From: Thalassospira lucentensis MCCC 1A00383 = DSM 14000 | GTDB lineage: Bacteria; Pseudomonadota; Alphaproteobacteria; Rhodospirillales; Thalassospiraceae | Direction: 5' to 3' | NCBI RefSeq assembly: GCF_000421265.1 | Contig: NZ_ATWN01000011.1 | Coordinates: 146,734 to 210,733, forward strand | Length of the DNA: 64,000 bases | Part shown: one piece after another, positions 57,709-64,000 of the stretch | Layout of the letters: each line of letters starts with the position of its first letter | How positions within the stretch are numbered: the stretch's first letter is position 1 | The notes under the pieces: model-generated | Told to the model about the DNA's origin: nothing | The model's database searches: none | What the model saw: only the letters and a program-made list of their open reading frames with translations | Translations under genes and position numbers: made by a program

Positions 57709-58683
57709 TCAATGAACCGTTTGCGCGACCGGCAAGTCTTGTTCGCGCAATTGCGCAACATCGCCCGCCAAAAGGTCCAGCCCGTCGATTGCGCGGACCA
57801 CCATGATGCGACCTTCAACCGGATTTCCCTTTTCCTGACGCAAGGTTCCATAGGCATCAGACAGAACAGCAAAGCCGCATTCACTCAGCCATTCATCCAT
57901 GGCCCGTTCGTGATGGCGGAACCGCTGACCGGGCCCAAGGTCATAGGGGAAGACATCCCCGTGCTCGAGGCTAAAGACCATAAGCCCGCCCGGTTTCATG
58001 CGCGCATGTGCCGCGCGTAACGCAGGCGCAAGATCGCCAAGGTAGTTCAGCACATCGGCCGCTACCACCAAACCATAACCCGTCTCAAGCGCGTCGGGCA
58101 TTGCGGTGATATCCCCGGCAATCAGGGTCCGATACAGGCCCTTGGCCTGTGCGCGGTTGATCATGCGGGGTGACAGGTCAATGCCATCAATCATGTCGAC
58201 CGCACCGCCAAAGACTTCTGCGACAAGCCCGGTACCACAGCCAAGATCAAGAACCTCAATCGGGCCTGCCATCGCATCGAGTTGCTCGCGAACTGCTTCA
58301 AACAACAGTTCCGGACCCCGATAGGACAAGCGATCGCGCAGGCTGATTTCAAAGCGCGGCGCATAATCATCAAACAATGCGCGCACGTAGTCAGGCGGCA
58401 AACGGTCCCGCATGGCAGCCGCCCCCAAAAGGGTCAGGCGCACTTCACCACCCATACGGTCAATCGGATCAAGGATAAGATACTGACGGTACGCCTCAAT
58501 CGCGTTTTCGGCCTCACCCGCGCGCTCATAGATGTCGCCAAGGGTAAAGTGGGCTTCGTCCCACCTTGCATCAGCCGAAATTGCCGCTTGTGCCACTTCG
58601 GCAGCAGCAGCGTAATCGCCCTGCGCAACCAAGGCCAGGGCAACATCAAGTCGCCGACTGGCCAACAGACGATCTGTGCTCAT
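57709..58683 (-). CDS. TPR-repeat SAM-dependent methyltransferase
   Basis: A 324-residue protein: two or three TPR-like repeats (ALVAQGDYAAAAEVAQAAIS then DIYERAGEAENAIEAYRQYL) in the first 100 residues, then a class I methyltransferase domain with LDLGCGTGLVAEVFGG and VVAADVLNYLGDL. The Asn-rich substrate is unknown; the TPR part suggests a protein target. ATG 58683 is preferred over the longer frame. It stands alone on the minus strand. Confidence 0.78.
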   Translation of the reverse strand: MSTDRLLASRRLDVALALVAQGDYAAAAEVAQAAISADARWDEAHFTLGDIYERAGEAENAIEAYRQYLILDPIDRMGGEVRLTLLGAAAMRDRLPPDYVRALFDDYAPRFEISLRDRLSYRGPELLFEAVREQLDAMAGPIEVLDLGCGTGLVAEVFGGAVDMIDGIDLSPRMINRAQAKGLYRTLIAGDITAMPDALETGYGLVVAADVLNYLGDLAPALRAAHARMKPGGLMVFSLEHGDVFPYDLGPGQRFRHHERAMDEWLSECGFAVLSDAYGTLRQEKGNPVEGRIMVVRAIDGLDLLAGDVAQLREQDLPVAQTVH

Positions 58684-58937
58684 CTCTATTTTGAAATCCG
58701 AAAAGACCGCAGCACAATGCACGCGGCGCCTCAACCGTATGTCGCTATATCTGCCAATTTCCGGGCTTTGGCAAGATGGTAATGAATCATCGGCAAAGGC
58801 GGATAATACACACAGTATTTTAGCGCCCTTTGGTACCTCGGAATTCTTACTTTTTGGTCTCAATGCTTCCTCTTAAAATTGACAAATTAATTATTGCGCA
58901 TATTTTAATATAAATAAATTTCACAACGGATATCGAG

Positions 58938-59378
58938 ATGGAAAATTTCACACCCGTTTCTGCGTTGATTGGCGGTGGACTGATTGGCTTGGCGTCAGGC
59001 ATGTATCTTTTGCTCAATGGCCGCATCGCCGGGATCAGCGGCATCGTTGGTGGCTTGCTTGGACGTGGCGGCAATGACACCGGTTCGGCAACCTTCGAAC
59101 GGCTTGCCTTTGTGATTGGATTGATTGCCGGTCCATTGCTTTTACTGATCGCCTCCCCGATCAAGGCCACCAGCCTGGTTACAAACCCGATGCCAATCAT
59201 TGTGATTGGCGGTCTTTTGGTTGGCTTTGGCACCACACTTGGCAGCGGCTGCACCAGCGGCCATGGCATTTGCGGTCTGTCGCGGTTTTCAACGCGTTCG
59301 CTTGTTGCCACTGTGTCGTTCATGGGGGCCGGTTTTGTAACCGTGCTTGTCACCCGCCATCTGATCGGGGGCCTGTGA
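58938..59378 (+). CDS. YeeE/YedE-family transporter, N-terminal half
   Basis: A 146-residue membrane protein with the sulfur-transport motif GSGCTSGHGICG, containing the key Cys at residue 105. It corresponds to the first half of full-length YeeE/TsuA. Its stop overlaps the next start, so the two half-proteins are translationally coupled. Thiosulfate or another sulfur compound is the likely substrate, by family. Confidence 0.85.
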   Translation: MENFTPVSALIGGGLIGLASGMYLLLNGRIAGISGIVGGLLGRGGNDTGSATFERLAFVIGLIAGPLLLLIASPIKATSLVTNPMPIIVIGGLLVGFGTTLGSGCTSGHGICGLSRFSTRSLVATVSFMGAGFVTVLVTRHLIGGL

Positions 59379-59800
59379 TGCGTATTTTTGTTTCCCTGTT
59401 ATGCGGTGCGATATTTGGTGCGGGGCTTTATATTTCCGGCATGATTGACCCGCAAAAGGTTCTTGGATTCCTTGATATCTGGGCAATCGCCGATGGCGGC
59501 TGGGACCCGAGCCTTGCCTTTGTTATGGGTGGCGGATTGATCGTTGCCATACCGTTTTTCCAGTTTGCCAAGAACCGAGACGAAGCACTGTGTGGTGGCA
59601 AAATGGGGCTTCCAACCAACCGCAGAATTGATCGAAAGCTTATCGTTGGGGGCCTGCTGTTTGGCACTGGATGGGGGCTTGTCGGCTATTGCCCGGGGCC
59701 TGCGATAAGCGCGCTGGCGTTTGGTCAAACCGATACCATCATTTTCGTCGCTGCGATGCTGGTCGGGATGGTCGTCTGCCGTGTTAGCCGCCTGAACTAA
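59378..59800 (+). CDS. YeeE/YedE-family transporter, C-terminal half (DUF6691-like)
   Basis: A 140-residue membrane protein with the second-half motif GWGLVGYCPGPAISAL carrying a Cys. With its partner it forms a split two-chain sulfur transporter. Its ATG overlaps the upstream TGA. No BigR-type regulator is adjacent. Confidence 0.84.
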   Translation: MRIFVSLLCGAIFGAGLYISGMIDPQKVLGFLDIWAIADGGWDPSLAFVMGGGLIVAIPFFQFAKNRDEALCGGKMGLPTNRRIDRKLIVGGLLFGTGWGLVGYCPGPAISALAFGQTDTIIFVAAMLVGMVVCRVSRLN

Positions 59801-59975
59801 ACGGCACGTACAGACCCAAGTGACGACAGACCGTGCAACCGCCCGCACCCAAAGCCGGGCAGTTTCGCACTTCTGGTTAAAATTTGTCTGAAATCTCGCA
59901 GGATCGGACTTGTCTTTGGCGCTAAAATCTCATACCTGCTGATAAGCGCCACACCAAAGTGCAAGAAGGTTCTGC

Positions 59976-60701
59976 ATGAAAATTGGTATCCTTGAAACCG
60001 GTCTTGCCCCGGAAGAACTTCGCGAAGAATTCACAAGCTATCCAAGCATGTTCGAAACGCTTCTTGGTGCGGTTGACCCCAGCCTTACTTTTGAAACTTG
60101 GTCCGTCTTGCAAGACCAGTTTCCAACATCAATCAACGATGCGGATGGCTGGATCATTACCGGGTCCAAACATGGCGTTTATGAAAACGCACCCTGGATG
60201 ATCGAACTGCAACAGTTCTTGCGTGACGCAGTATCGGCCAAATTGCCGGTTTTTGGTGTTTGCTTTGGCCATCAGATTCTCGCCACAGCCCTTGGCGGAA
60301 AAGTCGTCAAATCCGACAAGGGCTGGGGTGTTGGCGTTCATGAATATGCTGTGACAACAGGCGAAAATGACTGGCTGGCCGACAGTGCGCCCACCATGCG
60401 CATTAATGCGTTTCATCAAGATCAGGTCGTCGAGCTGCCCGAAGGTGCGACCGTCTGGGCACAGTCAGATTTCTGCCCTTACGCCGGCTTGCAGTATGGC
60501 GAAAATGCCGCATCGATCCAGCCGCATCCGGAATTCATGCGCCCTTATGAGCAGGCGCTTCTCGAAATGCGGTCCGACCTGCTGCCAGATGATGTGCATA
60601 AGACGGCAATGGACTCGCTTGAAACACCGATCAGCAGTACCGATTTTGCCAAATCAATTGTCAAATTCATGACCCGCAAGCGCGTGCAAAACGCCGCCTG
60701 A
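59976..60701 (+). CDS. Class I glutamine amidotransferase-like protein
   Basis: A 241-residue protein with the GATase1 triad: nucleophile Cys in VFGVCFGHQILA and the His-Glu pair in SIQPHPEF. It lacks a synthetase domain and no partner is adjacent, so it may hydrolyse gamma-glutamyl compounds or serve an unlinked synthetase. It is closed by the terminator at 60730-60759. Confidence 0.87.
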   Translation: MKIGILETGLAPEELREEFTSYPSMFETLLGAVDPSLTFETWSVLQDQFPTSINDADGWIITGSKHGVYENAPWMIELQQFLRDAVSAKLPVFGVCFGHQILATALGGKVVKSDKGWGVGVHEYAVTTGENDWLADSAPTMRINAFHQDQVVELPEGATVWAQSDFCPYAGLQYGENAASIQPHPEFMRPYEQALLEMRSDLLPDDVHKTAMDSLETPISSTDFAKSIVKFMTRKRVQNAA

Positions 60702-60729
60702 TTGCCGTCGAGATATTGATCCTGAGTCT

Positions 60730-60759
60730 AAAAGCCATCAGCATCCGTTGGTGGCTTTT
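60730..60759 (+). terminator. Terminator after the glutamine amidotransferase gene
   Basis: AAAAGCCA/TGGCTTTT stem with a 14-nt loop followed by TTC; it overlaps the upstream end of a long open frame and argues against start codons there. Confidence 0.82.
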
Positions 60760-60909
60760 TTCATGGCCGTTTTCGCGCAACGCTTTATCAACCAAAAGTA
60801 TTGTACGCTTTTGGACAATTCATGGTTTGATGCACACTCATCCGCAAACATTGACCATCCAAGACCCTTTGCGCACGGCAACACACAACAGACACGAGCA
60901 CCCGACAAG

Positions 60910-62610
60910 ATGATCCAGAACCTGCGTCTGTATTCAGGACTGACAATGTTTGCCTATGTCCTGACCCATCTGCTTAATCATGCAGCGGGGATCATATCGC
61001 CGGAATTTATGGAAACGGCGTCTGATTTCAGCACAGGACTCTGGAAGTTCCCACCGCTTGAGATTTTGCTTCTGGTGTCGCTTGTCACCCATTTCATATT
61101 GGCCACGGGCCGACTGACCGGGCGCCGGTCGCTGCGCCTGCGCAAATCGGAATGGGCGCAGATGATCTTGGGGCTTTGCATCCCGTTTCTTCTGTTTCGC
61201 CATATCATCGCAACCCGCGTCATTGATCTGGGATTTGACGTTGAATCACCCTATGAGCGGGTATTGCTTGATCTGGCCGTATTTCTGCCCAGTCAGGGGA
61301 TCCTGCAAGCCATCACCGTCATTGTCGTCTGGACCCATGGCTGTATCGGCATTCATTTCTGGCTCCGAGTTAAACCGTTCTATCCCAAATGGCGCAACGT
61401 TTTGGGCACGCTTGCCATTCTGATCCCGGCCCTGTCACTTGCCGGATATGGTGCCGCCGCAGCCGAGATCATGCGCCGGGTCGAAGAAGGTGGGCGAAAG
61501 TATGTTTTCGGTGTGCTTGAAGCCGCCAATGTCAACGATGCGGCTATTGCCTTTTACGAAAAGGCATTGATCCCCTGTATCATCCTGACCATCGCATTGG
61601 CCGTCGCCCCCTTTGTCGTGCGCCAAGTACGCCAGACCATTGACCGGGTCAAACGCGGGCCGATCCTGAACCTGCCCAACGGCCGCACCGTCCGTGTACC
61701 GCCCGGTGCCACAGCCCTTGAAGCATTGCGCGATGCCGGCGTTCCAATGGCATCAGTCTGCGGCGGGCATGGTCGTTGTACGACGTGCCGCCTGCATTGC
61801 GGGTCGGGCCTTGATCAGCTTGCCGAACCCGGCCAGATCGAAGCCGCCGCCCTTAAAAGCATTCAGGCACCCCACGGCATGCGCCTCGCCTGTCAAATCA
61901 GACCGCAGAACGATCTGGCAGTTGTACCCTTGATGGCGCCAAACGCATCTGCCCGCGATGGCCGCCGCCCCGGCGGGCTGTCGGGCAGCGAGCGCCAAGT
62001 GGTCTCGATGTTTATTGACCTGCGCGATTCGACCCGTCTGGGTGAGATGAAAATGCCCTATGACGTATTGTTCATCCTCAATCAGTTTTTTGCCGAAATG
62101 ACCGAGGCACTGCGCAGCACAGGCGGCTATTACGCGCAATTTACCGGCGACGGATTGATGGCGCTTTATGGTCATGAAAGCGATGATACCGAACGCATGA
62201 TCCTCAATGCCTTTGAAGGGGCGGCCGAAATGTTGCGCCGGATCGAGGGGCTTAATGACCATCTGAAATCAGAACTTCCCCATGCCTTGCGGATCGGGAT
62301 TGGCATTCATATGGGCAAGGCAATTGTGGGTGAAATGGGCCCACCGGGCCGCGAAAACATCAGTGCGATTGGCGACACCATCAATACCGCGGCACGGCTT
62401 GAAGCACAGACAAAGGGACATGGCGTTCCATTGGTGATTTCAAAGACCCTGTTTGATCATGGACCGATCCCCTTGCCCGAGAATGCCGTACTTCATGAAG
62501 TCGCACTGCGCGGTAAGGATCAGTCTGTTGCCTATTATGCCCTTGATGCCATGCCAGACTTAACCGGGGCAATGACGCGACAGGGCCAGAAGCCCGCACT
62601 GGCAACCTGA
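60910..62610 (+). CDS. Membrane-anchored adenylate/guanylate cyclase with diheme-type anchor and 2Fe-2S domain
   Basis: A 566-residue protein in three parts. Residues 1-240: about six membrane helices with His at 20, 24, 61, 98, 143 and 149, resembling the haem-binding SdhC/FrdC-type anchor of Sinorhizobium CyaC. Residues 250-340: a plant-type ferredoxin domain with Cys at 284, 290, 293 and 328 (CGGHGRCTTC). Residues 362-566: a class III cyclase domain (metal Asp in FIDLRDST, FTGDGLMALYG, IGDTINTAARLEAQT). It should make cAMP in response to redox state. ATG 60910 is chosen because earlier ATGs fall on the upstream terminator. Confidence 0.85.
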   Translation: MIQNLRLYSGLTMFAYVLTHLLNHAAGIISPEFMETASDFSTGLWKFPPLEILLLVSLVTHFILATGRLTGRRSLRLRKSEWAQMILGLCIPFLLFRHIIATRVIDLGFDVESPYERVLLDLAVFLPSQGILQAITVIVVWTHGCIGIHFWLRVKPFYPKWRNVLGTLAILIPALSLAGYGAAAAEIMRRVEEGGRKYVFGVLEAANVNDAAIAFYEKALIPCIILTIALAVAPFVVRQVRQTIDRVKRGPILNLPNGRTVRVPPGATALEALRDAGVPMASVCGGHGRCTTCRLHCGSGLDQLAEPGQIEAAALKSIQAPHGMRLACQIRPQNDLAVVPLMAPNASARDGRRPGGLSGSERQVVSMFIDLRDSTRLGEMKMPYDVLFILNQFFAEMTEALRSTGGYYAQFTGDGLMALYGHESDDTERMILNAFEGAAEMLRRIEGLNDHLKSELPHALRIGIGIHMGKAIVGEMGPPGRENISAIGDTINTAARLEAQTKGHGVPLVISKTLFDHGPIPLPENAVLHEVALRGKDQSVAYYALDAMPDLTGAMTRQGQKPALAT

Positions 62611-62669
62611 CAAACCGGCATATCGGGTTTCGCAATGCAGCGTTTCCAAGCCAATTGATACAGGCAACA

Positions 62670-62697
62670 CTTGACTATTTCGGTGAAAACCACATTT
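62670..62697 (+). promoter_or_regulatory. Candidate sigma-32 (RpoH) promoter for hsp20
   Basis: CTTGAC at 62670-62675, a 14-bp spacer and CCACATTT at 62690-62697 fit the heat-shock consensus (CTTGAA, CCCCATxT) with few mismatches, about 120 bp upstream of hsp20. Confidence 0.55.
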
Positions 62698-62715
62698 ATT
62701 CGAATATAAAGTACC

Positions 62716-62820
62716 GTTCGGTGCCGATAGGATCGGGTCGAACAAACAGGCGCCCAAAAACGCATTCTGCGTGGGGTCTGACCACTACTCACACTCGCTC
62801 TGACGGAGGAGGTGCTGCAA
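62716..62820 (+). promoter_or_regulatory. Possible ROSE-like RNA thermometer in the hsp20 leader
   Basis: Three consecutive hairpins: GTTCG/CGAAC with inner CCGAT/ATCGG (62716-62743), ACGCA/TGCGT (62760-62772), and CTCGCTC (62794-62800) pairing with GAGGAG (62806-62811) with one bulged G. The last pairs the ribosome-binding site, and TCGCT matches the ROSE U(U/C)GCU motif. ROSE elements precede hsp20 genes in rhizobia; here it is inferred. Confidence 0.5.
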
Positions 62821-63318
62821 ATGTCACGAATTTCCATGTTCAACAGCCCGCTATTGCTGGGTTTTGATCAGATTGAACGCGTTCTCGATCAGGTTTCGAA
62901 AACCAAGGCAGAAGGCTATCCGCCCTACAACATCGAACAGATCAGCGAAAACAAGCTGCGCATTACCGTTGCAGTTGCCGGATTCGCCGAAGACGATCTG
63001 TCTGTAACCACAGAAGACAACCAGCTCATTATTCGTGGCAAGCACACCGAAGAGGACAATGAGCGTATCTATATCCACCGCGGTATCGCGTCACGACAGT
63101 TTCAGCGTTCCTTTGTGCTGGCAGAAGGTATAGAAGTCGTTGGTGCTCATTTGGATAATGGATTGCTTCATGTTGATTTGAACCGGCCTATTCCTGAACC
63201 TGTCGTGCGTGAGATCGCCATTGGGTCAAACAAGAAGAAAGCCGTATCATCGCGTACAATCGACATGAAAGTGGATGACGAAGACAGCAAAGCCGCCAAC
63301 AAAAGCAGCGATGCCTAA
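62821..63318 (+). CDS. Small heat-shock protein Hsp20 (IbpA-like)
   Basis: A 165-residue alpha-crystallin-domain chaperone that binds unfolded proteins. The domain spans about residues 35-130 (RITVAVAGFAEDDLSV, LIIRGKHTEEDNERIYIHRG) and the family's IPEP segment is PIPEPVVREI. An acidic-lysine C-terminal tail follows. ATG 62821 sits close behind GGAGGAGG. It is followed by a DUF1150 gene, a typical alphaproteobacterial pair. Confidence 0.93.
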   Translation: MSRISMFNSPLLLGFDQIERVLDQVSKTKAEGYPPYNIEQISENKLRITVAVAGFAEDDLSVTTEDNQLIIRGKHTEEDNERIYIHRGIASRQFQRSFVLAEGIEVVGAHLDNGLLHVDLNRPIPEPVVREIAIGSNKKKAVSSRTIDMKVDDEDSKAANKSSDA

Positions 63319-63333
63319 TAAGGAGTGGTTCAA

Positions 63334-63600
63334 ATGACAGACCGCACTGCACAGCTCAGCCCGAAAAGTACCCCACGCGGGGCGCAAGACACCGGCCTGT
63401 TGTCGAATGTTGATTTCGCAATGCTTGGTATCCATGATTTCGCCTATGTTCGCGAAGTCCCAAGCAACGAAGAAGATAGCGAAGAAATGGTCTTTGGTGT
63501 TTTCACCGCTGACGGCACGCACATTGCGTCCTTTGACAGCCATGCTGTCGCGAATGCGGCAATCCGCCAACATGATATGGAACCGCGCGCGGTTCACTGA
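63334..63600 (+). CDS. DUF1150 family protein
   Basis: An 88-residue protein with the DUF1150 pattern (LGIHDFAYVREV in the middle, VFGVFTADGTHIASFDS later). Function unknown; it commonly follows hsp20 in alphaproteobacteria. AAGGAG precedes ATG 63334 and the gap from hsp20 is 15 bp, so it shares the heat-inducible transcript. Confidence 0.83.
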   Translation: MTDRTAQLSPKSTPRGAQDTGLLSNVDFAMLGIHDFAYVREVPSNEEDSEEMVFGVFTADGTHIASFDSHAVANAAIRQHDMEPRAVH

Positions 63601-63683
63601 TTAAGGCGCAAATCAGGGCGCCCGCATCGGCCTTGAGTTTGAAGCAACACGAACTGTGCCGTCCTAAAATACGTTGACGGTTT

Positions 63684-64000
63684 TCAAGGAGCCAGCGGAT
63701 ATCGTCCGCTGGCTTTTTGATGCACTTGTTCTGGTGTTTGCATCGCCAGTGCGAAGTGCGGTCGCATGGTATTGTATGTCTGTATGGCCTCCTTGACCAG
63801 TTGCCTGAGATCTTCGAATGTCTTGCAGCGGTGAAACAGGAATTCCTGTTTGAGAATGCCGTTGATGCGTTCGGCCAGCGCGTTCTGATAGCAATCATAT
63901 CCATCTGTCATCGACGGAGTGATCCTGTGTTTGCGCAAGACAGATTGATAGCAGCCAGAGCAGTACTGTAATCCCCGGTCAGAATGATGGATCAGGGGAT
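63684..64000 (-). CDS. IS3-family transposase, C-terminal part, cut by the window edge
   Basis: The last 105 codons of an IS3-type DDE transposase enter from the right edge: the second-Asp motif LIHHSDRGLQYCS, then DGYDCYQNALAERINGILK with the catalytic Glu, KQEFLF, TYNTMRPHFAL and the usual late TPEQVHQK. The N-terminal half and the other IS end lie outside. The terminal inverted repeat near 63640-63680 cannot be fixed. The stop at 63684 is in a hairpin shared with the upstream operon end. Confidence 0.87.
   Translation of the reverse strand, partial: PLIHHSDRGLQYCSGCYQSVLRKHRITPSMTDGYDCYQNALAERINGILKQEFLFHRCKTFEDLRQLVKEAIQTYNTMRPHFALAMQTPEQVHQKASGRYPLAP
63690..63714 (+). terminator. Terminator after hsp20-DUF1150
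   Basis: AGCCAGCGGA/TCCGCTGGCT perfect 10-bp stem with a 5-nt loop, then TTTTG on plus. It overlaps the last codons of the transposase on the opposite strand. Confidence 0.82.

Noticed and set aside
60748..60909. Upstream extension of the cyclase gene from ATG 60748 or 60763
   Set aside because: The extension overlaps a strong rho-independent terminator and has no conserved sequence.

Overview
The window looks like a stretch of chromosome from an alphaproteobacterium, most likely Thalassospira or a close relative in Rhodospirillales. This rests on several things seen together: a dnaA-dnaN-recF-gyrB cluster with rpsT beside it, an aroA-cmk-rpsA / sppA-ihfB-lapA-pyrF housekeeping run, alphaproteobacterial small families (TIGR02300, DUF1150), CtrA-type TTAA motifs, and a rhamnose locus in the rhaRSTPQUK / rhaDI arrangement known from Rhizobium leguminosarum. 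The species assignment is inference.

Layout. 1-1429: the 5' part of a class A penicillin-binding protein that lacks its catalytic residues. 1777-2979: creatinase. 3104-3238: remnant of a 3-hydroxyisobutyrate-dehydrogenase-like gene. 3537-8864 (minus): an RbsABC-type sugar ABC operon ending in an SMP-30/gluconolactonase gene, divergent from a soluble GAF histidine kinase and NarL-type response regulator (9085-10993). 11064-18512 (minus): an eight-gene, tightly overlapping phosphate-chemistry operon with an amphi-Trp protein, metallophosphoesterase, histidine phosphatase, SixA-NUDIX fusion, HprK-related kinase B, ATP-grasp enzyme, PhoU-APH fusion kinase and NUDIX hydrolase. It matches the computationally defined but functionally unknown GAK system and is the best candidate here for an undescribed biological system. 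19003-29905: complete rhamnose uptake and catabolism, with divergent transcription units around a repeat-rich operator region.

30003-37336: gyrB, recF, dnaN, dnaA and rpsT, all on the minus strand, with a canonical CtrA box upstream of dnaA. 37523-51234: enoyl-CoA hydratase, mutM, a secreted YHYH protein, two transporters, pyrF, lapA, ihfB, sppA, rpsA, cmk, aroA, a TIGR02300 protein and tRNA-Ala(GGC). 51371-57633: accessory metabolism (YtoQ, aminotransferase with TetR regulator, GhrA-like dehydrogenase, class II aldolase, a small unknown protein, a methyltransferase). 57709-63600: TPR-methyltransferase, split YeeE/YedE sulfur transporter, glutamine amidotransferase, a haem/2Fe-2S adenylate cyclase, and an hsp20-DUF1150 pair behind a heat-shock promoter and a possible ROSE-like thermometer. 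The right edge cuts an IS3-family transposase.

Functionally, rhaSTPQ imports rhamnose, RhaU converts anomers, RhaI isomerises, RhaK phosphorylates, and RhaD (aldolase/dehydrogenase fusion) cleaves and oxidises, probably under RhaR. In the GAK-like operon, kinases (HprK-B, APH, ATP-grasp) are paired with several classes of phosphatase or pyrophosphohydrolase, which suggests a reversible phosphorylation cycle on an unknown substrate. Starts were chosen from ribosome-binding sites, overlaps and family starts. No similarity search was run, so all family names come from motif reading.
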